Shown here piece after piece: positions 38,016 through 49,600 of a stretch of 64,000 nucleotides of DNA. The notes beneath the pieces were generated by a model that was given only the letters and a program-made list of their open reading frames with translations, was not told where the DNA came from and made no database searches. Source of the DNA: Roseibium marinum (GTDB lineage: Bacteria; Pseudomonadota; Alphaproteobacteria; Rhizobiales; Stappiaceae); contig NZ_PPCN01000010.1 of NCBI RefSeq assembly GCF_002906165.1, forward strand, positions 124,001 through 188,000. The letters are read 5' to 3'. Each line of letters begins with the position of its first letter. The stretch's first letter is position 1. A program made the translations under genes and the position numbers.

Positions 38016-39014
38016 ATGCTTAAAAAACAATTCTTTACCGCTGCAATTCTGTTCAGCGCACTTTCTGTCGTACCCACGATAGCAGATGACAATGTCACTT
38101 TGGCAACAGCGTCGTCCGGCGGCTCCTACTACCCGGTTGGTGTTGCACTGGCCACGATCGTCACAGAAAAGCTTGCGGACAAGGGCATTCGCCTTTCACC
38201 TATCACCACTGCGGGGTCGGCTGAAAATGTCGATTTGGTGCGTGGCAATGAAGCTCCCATGGCAATCATGATGGGTCTTTATGGTCGCGACGGCTTTACT
38301 GGCACCGGGACAAGAGAAGGCCGCCCGGCCGTCACCAATCTGCGCTCAATTGCCTCGCTCTGGCAAAATTACGAGCAATTCGTCATCCGTGCGGACAAAG
38401 TCAAATCCGGCGATCTCTCCGATTTGACACAGCTGGGTTCCCAGTTTTCCGTGGGGCCGCGCAACAGCGGTACAGAAGGAACATCGAGGATCGTGCTCGG
38501 GGCGGTCGGTGTGGACGTCAATCACGACTTCCTTCCGGTAAACATGAAATATGCCGCTGCGGCTGAGGCGTTCCAGAACAACCGTTTGGGAGGCCTGAGC
38601 GCATCTGGTGGCATCCCGACCCCGTCTGTGTCGCAGTTGTTTGTCACATCCGGCGATGACATGCGCCTCCTCAAGGTTACCGATGAGCAGCTTGAGAAAA
38701 TCAGCGAGGCATCTGGTGGGTTGTTTACGCGGGCGATCATTCCGGTTGGTACATATCAGGGCCAGACCGATGCCGTTGAGACGCTCAAGCAACCCAATTT
38801 CATGGCTGTGAGCGCCGACCTGTCGGATGACACGGTTTATGAAATCACCAAAGTGATGTTTGAAAACCTTGATCAGCTCAAGGCCGCACACTCTGCCGCC
38901 GCTGCAATCAATCTCGAGACAGCAATGGATGGGTTGCCGGTTCCGTTGCACCCCGGAGCGATCCGCTTTTACGAAGAAAAGGGCATGACTGTCCCCGACG
39001 CCTTGCGTCCTTGA
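38016..39014 (+). CDS. TAXI-family TRAP transporter substrate-binding protein
   Basis: 332 aa from the ATG at 38016, behind a GGAGG site. Signal peptide residues 1-23. The mature protein begins with the TAXI hallmark VTLATASSGGSYYPVGVALA, and has ITTAGSAENVDLVRGNEAPMAI and VGPRNSGTEGTSRIVL. TAXI proteins feed a fused 4TM/12TM permease, which is the next gene. Known ligands of the family are acidic amino acids and 2-oxoglutarate-like compounds. Confidence 0.93.
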   Translation: MLKKQFFTAAILFSALSVVPTIADDNVTLATASSGGSYYPVGVALATIVTEKLADKGIRLSPITTAGSAENVDLVRGNEAPMAIMMGLYGRDGFTGTGTREGRPAVTNLRSIASLWQNYEQFVIRADKVKSGDLSDLTQLGSQFSVGPRNSGTEGTSRIVLGAVGVDVNHDFLPVNMKYAAAAEAFQNNRLGGLSASGGIPTPSVSQLFVTSGDDMRLLKVTDEQLEKISEASGGLFTRAIIPVGTYQGQTDAVETLKQPNFMAVSADLSDDTVYEITKVMFENLDQLKAAHSAAAAINLETAMDGLPVPLHPGAIRFYEEKGMTVPDALRP

Positions 39015-39080
39015 TAACGCGGGAAAATGCGGGCTTGGGGCCGGGCGCTTGCGTCCGGCCTTCAATACGGGAGAGAGGCA

Positions 39081-40916
39081 ATGATCACTATTTTAAGAAA
39101 ATCCTGGGATATTCTCGCATTGGCGGCCATTGCGCTGCACATCGGCTGCAATCTGTTCTTCATTACCTCCGATACATTCCTGAACGCCTGGCATCTGTCG
39201 ATTGTCCTTGGGCTCGGGTATTCAGGGTTTGCGATTGCCGGTAATGCGACGAATTTCAGGCGGATAAGAGACATCGCGCTCGCCGTGTGCGGGTTCGCGG
39301 TTGGAATCTATTTTCTACTTTTTGAAGATGCGGTCTTTGAGCGCTTTGAACTGACGCTCGCCGATCAGCTGGTTGCCCTGGCAGCCGTGATTTTGGTGCT
39401 GGATTTGACACGCCGGGTGACAGGTTGGGTCATTCCGGTCATCGCCTTGACGCTGCTCGCTTATGTCATGTATCTGGGCAAGTACATGCCGGGATTGTTT
39501 TATTTTGGCGGGCTCTCGGAATACCGCATGGCATTCCGCATGTTTTGGCAGGATGGCGCGCTGCTCGGGTCAACGACCACTATTTCCGCCACCATTATTT
39601 TCATGTTCGTGCTGTTGAGCACTCTTATGCGCGCTGCAGGGGCAACGCAGTTTCTGATATCCGGTGCGCTTCGACTGATGCGCCATGTCCCCGGCGGGTC
39701 GGCGCATGTCGCTGTGCTCTCCAGTGCCCTGATGGGAACTGTGAGCGGCAGTGCGGTGGCGAATGTTGCGGGCACGGGAACGATTACAATTCCGCTAATG
39801 AAGCGCGCGGGTCTTTCAAAGGAGTTTGCTGGCGGCGTTGAAGCCGCCGCGTCTACCGGTTCGCAGCTCGTGCCGCCCATCATGGGTGCTGGCATCTTCA
39901 TCATGTCGGACTGGATCGGCGTCCCATACACCGAACTGGTACTGATTTCGATTATTCCGGCCATCCTCTATTTTCTGTCCATTTCAGTGAACATTCATCT
40001 CTCGCTCAAGCGGGATGGCCTGCTCAACGCAGAGCAGACTCTGGATGAGCTTGAGCCGGTTCGGTGGACCGAGGGCCTCGCCTTCCTGATGCCGATCATT
40101 TTGTTGGTGGCACTTCTGGTGGTGGGATATTCGCCTGTGTATGCGGCTGGCTGGGCTTGCGGGACGGTTGTTGTGGCCAGTTTCGCGACCAGATATCCGC
40201 TCTGGCCAACACGTTGGCTGGCCATCGCTCAAGAAGCCGTTCAAACCATGATTCCGACCGCGATCGTGCTGATATGCGCGGGCATTATCGTCGTGTGCGT
40301 CGAGACATCTGGACTGGTTGTCGCAATGGCGCAGTCGCTCGCCATTCTTGGCAACGGGAATACACTGCTGATCATAGGCATTATTGCAATCATCTCCCTG
40401 TTTTTGGGAATGGGCCTGCCAGTTACCGCGTCTTATATAATTGTCGCCAGTTTCGGTGCGCCGGCTCTCATTTCCCTGGGCATCAGTCCTGTTGCGGCGC
40501 ATATGGCGATTTTCTGGCTGAGTCAGGATTCATTATTGACGCCACCCGTATGTCTGGCGGCTTTTGCGGCAGCCGGCATCGCTGGTGGCAACCCTGCCAA
40601 AACCGGCGTTATGGCGATGGTGCTCGGCAAAGGCCTCTATATCGTGCCGCTATTGTTTGTCTTCCACGGCCTGCTGTTCGACAGGGGAGTGGAGGCCGCA
40701 ATGGTTGCGACGGTAGCCGGAACAGCGATCATCGTGTTCTTTGCGATGTCTTTTACCGGCATGGCTAGAGATCGGCTTGGTGTCGTCGCGCGTGCTTTGT
40801 TGGCGTGCGCCGCGGGGTTTGTGTTGTGGCCAATGTGGCAAATTCAACTGGCCGGTGCGGTTCTGGGGGCTGGCGCGGTTGGAATGAACGCGCTCCATCG
40901 TCGCCGTCTCGCTTAA
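39081..40916 (+). CDS. TAXI-type TRAP transporter fused permease (4TM/12TM)
   Basis: 611 aa from the ATG at 39081, preceded by GGGAGAGAGG. The N-terminal small-subunit-like helices run to about residue 110. The large subunit follows, with GSSALMGTVSGSAVANVAGTGTITIPLMKRAG-type motif (VLSSALMGTVSGSAVANVAG) and FLGMGLPVTASYIIVA. It pairs with the TAXI binding protein directly upstream. About fifteen hydrophobic segments are visible, and the protein lies in the inner membrane. Confidence 0.92.
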   Translation: MITILRKSWDILALAAIALHIGCNLFFITSDTFLNAWHLSIVLGLGYSGFAIAGNATNFRRIRDIALAVCGFAVGIYFLLFEDAVFERFELTLADQLVALAAVILVLDLTRRVTGWVIPVIALTLLAYVMYLGKYMPGLFYFGGLSEYRMAFRMFWQDGALLGSTTTISATIIFMFVLLSTLMRAAGATQFLISGALRLMRHVPGGSAHVAVLSSALMGTVSGSAVANVAGTGTITIPLMKRAGLSKEFAGGVEAAASTGSQLVPPIMGAGIFIMSDWIGVPYTELVLISIIPAILYFLSISVNIHLSLKRDGLLNAEQTLDELEPVRWTEGLAFLMPIILLVALLVVGYSPVYAAGWACGTVVVASFATRYPLWPTRWLAIAQEAVQTMIPTAIVLICAGIIVVCVETSGLVVAMAQSLAILGNGNTLLIIGIIAIISLFLGMGLPVTASYIIVASFGAPALISLGISPVAAHMAIFWLSQDSLLTPPVCLAAFAAAGIAGGNPAKTGVMAMVLGKGLYIVPLLFVFHGLLFDRGVEAAMVATVAGTAIIVFFAMSFTGMARDRLGVVARALLACAAGFVLWPMWQIQLAGAVLGAGAVGMNALHRRRLA

Positions 40917-40946
40917 CAAAAATAATCATCCTTGGAGAATTGCATC

Positions 40947-41825
40947 ATGCCGACAGCGGTCGTCGTACGCGTATTTCCGTGCTCCGCAGCCGGAGGAAAT
41001 CCCGCACCTATTGTTCTGGATGCGTCAAAGATGTCCGGTGAGGAAATGCGTATGATCGCGGAGGCAAGCGGCCATGAAAGCGGATTTGTCGTCTCATCGA
41101 ATATGACCGGCGGTAGCGATTTTCACTTCCGTTATTTTGTGCCGAACCACGAAATGGAAATGTGCGGCCACGCGACAATCGGTGCCTTGTGGCTGCTGCG
41201 CGACGCTGGCCGAATTGCAAATACGGAAGTCGCGATCGAAACGTTAAGCGGCCGGATCGATGCAATCGTGCCGCCAGAAGGTCCGATTTCCATTTCACAG
41301 CCCGCTGGAGACGTCGCGGTCGTGTCTGAAGTGAATAAACGGCTTGTGTGTGAGGTTCTGGGTGTTGAACCGGGAGCACTGTGCGAGACAACGCTGCTCA
41401 ATGCCCGCACGAGCCGCGTGAAAACACTGATAGCTCTTGCTCGTCCGGAGCAGTTGCATGCGCTTGATCCGGATTTTTCGCGCATTGAGAATGTCTGCGA
41501 CATCATTGGCTCCACCGGTCTTTATCCAATTGCCATGGGCAATGAGGCAGGGGTGGTCCACGCGCGGCAATTTCCAAAATCCTCTGGCTACCCCGAGGAT
41601 GCGGCAACAGGCATAGCAGCTTCCGCTCTGGCGTTTGGATTGCTGCACTGGGGCCGGGCGGTACCCACAGATCTCGTTCGTGTATTCCAGGGGGAGGCCA
41701 TGGGGCGGGCTTCGGAAATACTGGTAAGTTTCGAGCGCGATGGCGAAGCGGTCAGGCGCTGTTGGATTCACGGGTCCTGCACGTTGGATGACGGCAAAAT
41801 CGCCTCACTTGGAAAGGCAAATTGA
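40947..41825 (+). CDS. PhzF-family epimerase/isomerase-like protein
   Basis: 292 aa with the diaminopimelate-epimerase-like fold. GGNPAPIVLDA near the N-terminus, catalytic Glu44 in SGHESGFV, CGHATIGALWLL at residues 73-84, and the mirrored GYPEDAATGIAASALAFGLL in the C-terminal half are all diagnostic. Family members isomerise or hydrolyse small cyclic and unsaturated acids. Placed between the TAXI transporter and a RidA-like gene, it probably processes the transported compound. The ATG at 40947 follows GGAGA. Confidence 0.9.
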   Translation: MPTAVVVRVFPCSAAGGNPAPIVLDASKMSGEEMRMIAEASGHESGFVVSSNMTGGSDFHFRYFVPNHEMEMCGHATIGALWLLRDAGRIANTEVAIETLSGRIDAIVPPEGPISISQPAGDVAVVSEVNKRLVCEVLGVEPGALCETTLLNARTSRVKTLIALARPEQLHALDPDFSRIENVCDIIGSTGLYPIAMGNEAGVVHARQFPKSSGYPEDAATGIAASALAFGLLHWGRAVPTDLVRVFQGEAMGRASEILVSFERDGEAVRRCWIHGSCTLDDGKIASLGKAN

Positions 41826-41826
41826 C

Positions 41827-42294
41827 GTGTCAAAGATAGAAAAGCGTCTGGCCGAAATGGGCTTGCGCCTGCCTGAAACACCAAAAGCCAATGGTCTATA
41901 CGAGGTCTTTCACGTTGAAGGAAATGTGCTGTTTACTTCCGGGCAGTTGTCGCGTGGTGAGCATGGCGTGATCGGCGGTTGCCTTGCCAAAGATGAGCCG
42001 CTCGACCTGGCGCAGGAAGCTGCGCGTATTTGTGTTTTACGCTGCTTGGCTGTGGTTAAAGCAGCCGCAGGCAGCCTGGATCTGGTGGAACAATGTATCA
42101 AGGTCAATGGCTTTGTCGCCGCTCACCCGGACTTCACCATGCACTCGAAAGTCCTGGATGCCGCGTCCGAGTTGCTTCTGGAAATATTTGGTGACCGCGG
42201 ACGACACGTGAGAACAGCGGTCGGTGTGCCAAGCCTGCCCGGCGGTGGCCTGGTCGAACTGGAGATGAGCGTCAGGCTTTCCGAGGCAACGTAA
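41827..42294 (+). CDS. RidA/YjgF-family protein
   Basis: 155 aa from a GTG at 41827, directly after the PhzF-like stop. The RidA subgroup with the longer N-terminus (YoaB/YjgF-like) shows NVLFTSGQLSR and the C-terminal HVRTAVGVPSLPGGGLVELEMSV block, where the Arg is the imine-binding residue. RidA proteins hydrolyse reactive enamines/imines from PLP or oxidase reactions, which suits a module handling amino or imino acids. Confidence 0.9.
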   Translation: MSKIEKRLAEMGLRLPETPKANGLYEVFHVEGNVLFTSGQLSRGEHGVIGGCLAKDEPLDLAQEAARICVLRCLAVVKAAAGSLDLVEQCIKVNGFVAAHPDFTMHSKVLDAASELLLEIFGDRGRHVRTAVGVPSLPGGGLVELEMSVRLSEAT

Positions 42295-42421
42295 CTCCAG
42301 TCTCCTCGCAAAGCCCCGAATGGACAACCTGTTGAAAGCTCACATTTAGAGCCCTCCAGAGATCAGCAAATCTTCAATCGGGCGCGATTGAAGGTCTGAA
42401 AGTTTAACGGTTTCAAAGTGT

Positions 42422-42457
42422 TGGAGCATTCCGGTTCATCTGAATGCGGATGCTCCA
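42422..42457. repeat. 36-bp palindrome between convergent genes
   Basis: TGGAGCAT and ATGCTCCA are the perfect ends of a 36-bp palindrome whose centre, GGTTCATCTGAAT, is nearly symmetrical. It lies in the 260-bp gap between the convergent RidA-like and transglutaminase genes. It resembles the GGTTCA...TGAACC hairpins scattered in rhizobial genomes and may end both transcripts; there is no T-run. Confidence 0.7.
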
Positions 42458-42554
42458 GGGCCGCGCCGACCGCGGTTGGAGGATGCGGGAGCCTTTGGTC
42501 TGAGGTCTCCATGTGCCGCATCGTCCGAGTATAAAGCCGGGCGGTGTTGCCCGA

Positions 42555-43427
42555 TCATTCATCAAGTACCGTGTGATACACCTCGACCGACATTCCTGAC
42601 AGAGCGTTCCGGGGCCCCGAAAAACTGCCGGCAACGGGGACGACCTGGTGAATGCCGCGGGCGACGGCGACGGGGATGAGATTTTTCGACCCGACGCTCT
42701 GGTTGGTGGGATCGAATGCGACCCAACCCGCGCCGGGTACAAAGACTTCGGCCCAGGCATGGGTGGAGCCTGCACCTTCATGGCCGACAAGACGCTTTTC
42801 AGGATCGAACAGGTAGCCCGAGACGATACGGGCCCCCAAGCTGAGGATTCGCGCGGCTTCCGCGAACAGGACCGCGAAGTCGCGACATGATCCTGATCCG
42901 AGCGAGAGGGTTTCCAGCGGCGTTTGCGTGCCCTCCATATCGCGGCTTTGATAGGCGATCCGGGCGGAAACGCCATTGGCGATGTCCTTCAGCAGGGACA
43001 ACGTGTCCGTCGGACGCTGAAGGACGAATCCCTCGACCCATTGGGACAGCCGGCCTTCCGTGTCTGGGAATTGCAGCGCGGCAAGCGCTCCGAGATCGGT
43101 CCAGTCGTCGTTGGAATAGAGGAACGGGTAGTTGATAGCCTCGGCGGCAATGGCGAAAACCGGCCAGACCGATGCGGTGAGTTCAACTGTTGCGCGACTT
43201 TCGACAATCAGATGATCGGTTGCCGCGTTGAATTGTGCTGTTGCGACCGCGTTGCCCGCCACGTCGTGCGCCCAACTGATCGTGGCCTGCGGTGTCACGG
43301 TGAGATCGTGGGATACCAGCCGCAGATCGCGCGCTTCACGCGGGCGCAGCATCATCCGGTGAGGCCCAAGCAAGACCGGCTGCCGATAACGGTATTCTGT
43401 CTTGTGATATGTACTCAATCTTGTCAT
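42555..43427 (-). CDS. Transglutaminase-like cysteine protease family protein
   Basis: 290 aa. The N-terminal beta domain (bacterial transglutaminase-like N-terminal region; [26 protein letters not shown]) is followed by a transglutaminase core with Cys181 (GSCRDFA), His223 (STHAWAE) and Asp239 (FDPTNQ) as the catalytic triad. No signal peptide. It lies 216 bp downstream of, and in the same direction as, the glucan synthase gene. These proteins often neighbour secreted or modified-protein systems; the substrate is unknown. Confidence 0.9.
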   Translation of the reverse strand: MTRLSTYHKTEYRYRQPVLLGPHRMMLRPREARDLRLVSHDLTVTPQATISWAHDVAGNAVATAQFNAATDHLIVESRATVELTASVWPVFAIAAEAINYPFLYSNDDWTDLGALAALQFPDTEGRLSQWVEGFVLQRPTDTLSLLKDIANGVSARIAYQSRDMEGTQTPLETLSLGSGSCRDFAVLFAEAARILSLGARIVSGYLFDPEKRLVGHEGAGSTHAWAEVFVPGAGWVAFDPTNQSVGSKNLIPVAVARGIHQVVPVAGSFSGPRNALSGMSVEVYHTVLDE

Positions 43428-43643
43428 CGAATGTTCCCGACGGTTCGGGTGGAGAGAGTGGCACCTGGTGACGTCAGCAAAACCTGGTCACACCGAACCA
43501 CCCTGGCTCGGGATGACCGGCTGAATTTGCCTTTTTTAATTCATAGCATCTTTGCCGGATTTATTGATCGCGTAGGCAATCCATAAAATGCCGGGACTGA
43601 ACACCTGGCGCCGACAAGGAGCGCGGTGCGGCCAGCAATGTCT

Positions 43644-46600
43644 TCATCGCTCCGGCGGGGCCTGTGTTGGCGGAGTAGGGCTGAGGCCAAGCACCAGATC
43701 GTGCGGGGCACCATCGAGCGGCAGAAACAGCTCTTGATCGGGTGTGATAGCCAGTCCGTCAAGCGTTGCCATGGCCTGATCCATGTGCGCCACCCGAATG
43801 CTGCATAAGGTGCCCGCCACCCGCAATCTTATCGAAAAGCCCGGCCAGTCCGCGGGAATATTGGGGGCGACCCGCAACCGGTCGCCGTCACGGGTTATGC
43901 CGAGGATGCCCTCGATCGCCGCGCGGTGCATCCAGGCGGCAGACCCGGTATACCAGCTCCAGCCACCACGCCCGACATGCGGGGCGACGGAATAGACATC
44001 GGCGGCCACGACATAGGGTTCGGCCTTGTAGCGCCGAATAGCCTCGGGTGTGCGCGCATGGTTGATCGGGTTGATCAAATCGAAAAGTTCGGCGGCGCGG
44101 TCGCCACGCCCCAGCCGTGCCCAGGCGAGGATCGCCCACATTGCCGCATGGCTGTATTGCCCGCCATTCTCACGCAGCCCCGGCGGATAACCCGCGATAT
44201 AGCCGGGATCGTGGGTCTCGGGATCGGTGCCGGCGCCGAAGGGGGGCGTAAACAGCAACGACAGGCCGTCGTCGCGGCGCACGAGATGCTGGTCGAGCGC
44301 CGCCATGGCTTGTGTCGCGCGCGCGGGATCCGCCTGTCCCGAAAGAACCGCCCAGCTTTGCGCGATCGAGTCGATGCGGCAAGCCGGGCACTGCGCCGAT
44401 CCCAACCACGTGCCATCGTCGAAGGTCGCCCGCCGGTACCAATCGCCGTCCCAGGCATTGGCCTCGATGGACTGGCGCAGGGTTTCAGCGCATTCGCGCC
44501 AGCGCCGTGCGAGAGCAGGGTCGCGCGGTTCGGCCAGCGGTGCGAACGCCAGCAGCGTCTGCAGCAGCAGCCAGCCCAGCCAAACGCTTTCGCCGCGCCC
44601 CTCAGCGCCCACGCGGTTCATGCCGTCGTTCCAGTCGCCGGTGCCGATCAGTGGCAATCCATGCTGTCCGGTCAGTGTCAGGGCACGGTTCAGTCCCAGC
44701 GCACAGTGATCGAAAAGCGTCGCGCTTTTGCCCGCATCGTCCGGCAGGAAAAAGGCATCATGCTCGCCCTCGCCGAGGCGATGGCCGTCGAGGAAGGGGA
44801 CCTGTTCGTCAAGCACCGCAGCGTCCCCCGTGCTGGCCACATAGGCGGCGGCGGCGTGACCCAGCCAGACGCAATCATCCGAGATGCGTGTGCGCACGCC
44901 CTGCCCGGAATGGGGCAGCCACCAATGCTGGACGTCGCCCTCCTCAAACTGACGGGCCGCGGCGCGCAGCAGATGCGCGCGGGTGCGCGCGGGCCGGGTC
45001 AGCGTCAGCGCCATATTGTCCTGCAACTGATCGCGGAAGCCATAGGCCCCGCTCGCCTGATAAAAGGCTGCACGCGCCTCGATCCGGCAAGCCAGGGCTT
45101 GATAGGGCAGCCAGCCGTTGACCATAATGTCCATCGCCCGGTCGGGAGTTTCGATCTGAAGATCCCCCAGGGTGTCGTCCCAGTAACTTTGCACCTCCGC
45201 CAGGGCCGCGTGCGGGTCGGCAGAGCGCAGTCGCTGTATCATTGCGACAGCCGACGCTGCGGTGGGGCATTGGCCGAGCAGATGCACAAGCTCGACGCTC
45301 TCGCCGGGGCCAAGTGTGACGGCCTTCATCAACGCAAGGCATGGATCGAGTCCGGCGCCAAGCTGCCCCGACAGCGTCACGAGGCGTAGCAGTCCGGCGG
45401 GCGCGGCCGTGCTGCCGCCAGATCCCAGAAATTCGGTGCGATCGCCCGTCCAGTGCTCGGCCGCTCCGTCGGGGGCGAACAGCGCGGCAAACATTACTCG
45501 GTCGGGGAAGGCTGTGTTCCATGGGTTGCACACCAGCAACGCGCCGGTATCGGCGTCGCGGGAGCTCACGAGGAACGGCGCGGAGGCGGCGCGCGACAGG
45601 CCCATCACCGGCTCGCTATAGGCGGCAATGCTGAGTCGACGCCGCTTTTTGCCGGTATTGCTCAAACGCAGCACCGAGACCCGCACCGGGTCCTCGCGCG
45701 GCACGAACTGAACGAGATCACACGCGATGCCATCGGCCTGATGCTCGAACCGGCTGTAGCCGAACCCGTGACGCGCGATGTGCAGACCGGCGTCGCTCCC
45801 GGTCTCGCTCAGCGGGCGCGCCGTCGGCGAGACAAGCGCGCCGCTGTCGTCGTCGCGGATATAGAAGGCTTCGCCGGCCGGGTCCGCCACGGCGTCGTTG
45901 GACCACGATGTCAGTTGATTGTCGCGGCTGTTCTCAGCCCAGGTGAAGCCGCTGCCGCTGGCCGAGACCTGAAAACCGAAGCCGGGATTTGCGATGACGT
46001 TGATCCAGGGCGCGGGGGTGGTGTCTTCCGGCCCAAGCTGGATCACATATTCCCGCCCATTTCGGTCGAAACCGCCCGTGCCGTTGAAGAATTCGAGCCC
46101 ATCGCCATTTGCCCGAGGGACCGCCGGGCCAAGGTCTGCGGCGCGTTTGTCTCCCGCCCGCGCGCCGGTGCGCTTGCCCGGGTCAGGGCGCGCATTCGCG
46201 GCGGCGGTTTCCGCGAGGGAGACAGCTGGATCGTGGAGCAGCGTGACAAGCTGGCTGCCGATGTCACCGCGCCGTGCCAGCATCACCACGCGTGCAGCGG
46301 ACAGAAGCTGTGCCCGCGCCTCGGGTGAGATCAGGTCGGAACGCAGCGTGAACACCGCTCCCCGGGCCTGCTGTTCGCCGGTGCGTGGCCGGGAATGGCT
46401 GCTGCGCAAGGCGGTGTCGATGGCGGCCTGCAGGTCCTTCACATAGGAGGCCGGATGTTCGTTGAGGATGACCAGATCCACGGCCAGCTGTCTGTTGGCC
46501 CAGTATTCATGGGCCTGAAGCAGGGTGCGGACCTGACGGATGTCGGCGGGATCGTCGATGCGCAGCAACACAATCGGCAGATCGCCCGAGATCGCCAGCG

Positions 46601-49600
46601 GCCACAGCCCCGACTGATGCCCGCCACCTCGCGCCAGCACGGCGGCGGCCGGGCGGAAACGGGCGTCGTGATAGAGGATCGGGGCGGCCAGGCGTTGGAA
46701 ATCGGCGGCCTCGTTCGGAGAGATGCCGAGATGGCGCAACTGCACCTGCGCCTGCGTCCAGGCCAGGGTCCGCGCGCGGTCATAGGCGTTGCGGTCGTGG
46801 TGACGATCAATCAGGTCGATCAACGCCTCGCGGCTGCCGGCGGCCACCATCCAGACCATCAGCCGCGCGGTGCGCCCCGGTGCGATATGCAGCCTGTTGC
46901 GCAGGCAAAAGACCGGGTCGAGGATCGTGCCCGTGCGCCCTGCCAGCGGGGCAGGATCATTGATGTCACGCGGTTGCGTCTGCGCATTGTCGCGGCCATG
47001 TGCGGTCAGGCGGTCGCTGTCGTACTGCAGAGGGGCTATCGTCTCGCCCTCGATGACGGTGAACTGCGCGGCCCAGATCTCGGGCTCTTCCGGGTTGCGC
47101 CGGCGGCGCCAGGCAATCAGCGCGCCGTATTCAGGCAGGAATTCGGTCTGTACGAACATCCGCGAAAAGGCCGGATGCGCCGCTTCTGAAGCCGGTGCGG
47201 CCAGCGTCAGCTCGACATAGGAGGTGATATCCAGCTTGCAGGGTTTGCGCCCCGAATTGGTAACCGAGAGGCGGCGCACCTCGGCATCCGCCTCACCCGA
47301 GACGAGGATGTCGAGCATCGTGTCCAGCCGTCCCCTCCGGGCGGTGAACGTCGTGTGATCCTCGAAGAACTGCACATCCTGCTGGGTGGCTGCCGTTTCT
47401 GAACGACAGGGGCCGAAGCTTTGCTCCGTCCCGTCTGACAGGTCGCGCAGGTGCAGATAGGCGCCCTGGTCGTCGCGCGTGGCGTCTTCGCGCCAACGGG
47501 TCAGCGCGATGTCGCCCCAGCGGCTGTAGCCGCCCCCTGTTGCGGTCAGCATCACCGCATGACGCCCGTTCGACATCAGGTGGCTGACCGGCGGTCCGCT
47601 CGGACAGCCGGCGATCCGGCGACCCCGCTCAGCATCCGAGGGCAAGGTGCTGGGCACCGAGGGCTCATCGAGCGGGGGCAGTGCGCGGGCGATGTCGCGT
47701 GGCAGACGTTCGTGCAGCAGCAACTCGCAGGCATGGATCATCGGCTCTCGGTGGAACCTCTGGCGCATCAACCCGTCTGTCAGCGTATTGGCGATCGCCA
47801 CGATGGTCATGCCCTGATGATGCGCCATGTAGCTTTGCACCACCGAAACGCGCTGACCCGGCAGCACCCGGCCGGGAGTGAAGTCCAGCGCCTCGTAGAA
47901 GCCGAACTCGCCGAGGCCGCCAATAGCCTCCAGCGCGTCGTAGTTGCGCCGCGCTGCGGCGGGGTCGAGCATCGTTGCAAGCCCGGTGGCATAGGGCGCG
48001 ATCACCAGATCGCCGGCAAGGCCGCGCTTCAACCCAAGCCCCGGCACACCGAAGGTGGAATACTGGTAGGTGAATTCGACATCCCGCGCGTTGAAGCCGG
48101 ATTCGGAGATGCCCCAGGGCACACCTTGCGCGCGCGCGTAGGCGATCTGGCGTTCGACCACCAACCGGCAGGTGCGGCCAAGCTGGCCGGCCTGGGGTTC
48201 GTTCATCACCAGTTCCGGCATCAGATATTCGAACATCGATCCGGCCCACGACACCAGCGCCGTGCCGCCCCGCACTGCCGTCGCGGCGCGGCCCAGACGG
48301 AACCAGTGGCGCAGGGAGACATCCTGTTTCGCAATGGCGAAGAGGCTCGCCAGACGGGCCTCGGAGGCGAGCAGGTCGTAGCAGGACGGATCGAGCGCGT
48401 TTTCATGCACCGAATAGCCGATGGAGAGCAGCTTGCGCTCGGGATCGAGCAGAAAGGTGAAATCCATTTCAATGGCCAGCCGGCGCGCGGTGTGGCCAAG
48501 CTGGCCCAGATGCGCGGCCAGTTCGGCCTCTTCGGTTTTGGTTGCGGCGGCATCGGCGGCGGCCTCGGCCAGCCCCTCGCGCAGCAAAGACAGCCATGAC
48601 GCATCGACGGTGCCTGGCTGCCGTCGCTCCCGCGCGGGGCTTTCGGCCTTGGCGGCGAGCCGCTGCAGGAAAGGCCAGCTGATCTCGGTCTGGTTCAGCC
48701 CCTCGCGCAGCAAAAGGATCGTCTCTGCGAGAGACGGATCGGCCGCACCGTCGGGCAGGGCGGACTCGTCCTGTGCCAGATCCAGCAGGTCGGCCAGCCC
48801 CAGCGCCCTGCGCCGCTGGTCGAGGGCGGGCACTTCTGCCCATTCCTCGCAGGCATTGGCCAGCGCGATCAGATGCCCGGCCAGATTGCCGCTGTCCACC
48901 GACGAAATGTAGGGTGGGTCGAGGACCCGGCCGTCCCTTGTGTCGTACCAGTTGTAGAAATGCCCGTTGAGACGCGGAAGCGCCTCCAGCGCGCCAAGGG
49001 TGTCAGAAATTCTCCCGGCGGCCTGTCTGCGCCCGATCCAGCCGAAATCGCGGGCGGTGACCGTCGCCAGCAGATAGAGCCCGATATTGGTCGGAGATGT
49101 ACGGTGGGCAATTGACGGGCGCGGCTCTTCCTGAAAATTGTCGGGCGGCAGGTGACTGTCACCGGCGGTGACGAAACTTTCGAAATAGCGCCAGGTCCGG
49201 CGGGCGATCAGCCGCAGCGCCTGCGCATCCTGCGGGGTCAGCGCCGCGTCGGGCCGGGGCTTCGGCCTCTGACTGACGCGAAAGGCGATGAATGGCGCGG
49301 CAAGCCAGAGCAGGGCAAAGGGCAGTATCATCGGCAACGAAGCGGGGGAGGCCATGCCGGCCAGTCCGGCTGCGGCCAGCCCCAGCAGGATGCCGGGCGT
49401 CATGGTTCGGGCGAAACCGCGCAGGTCGGGGCGCGGCGCCTTGGAGGTGGCGGCGGCCGTTGTCCATTCCAGCAGATGCCGCCGGGAAACCGCCAGCCGC
49501 CAGAGCGTGCGCACGATGGCATCGAGCGAGCGCCAGGCGGCATCGGAAAGAAATGCCGTCGCGAGTGCGGTCTGCAGCAGTGCCAGCATCAGATCTTCGC

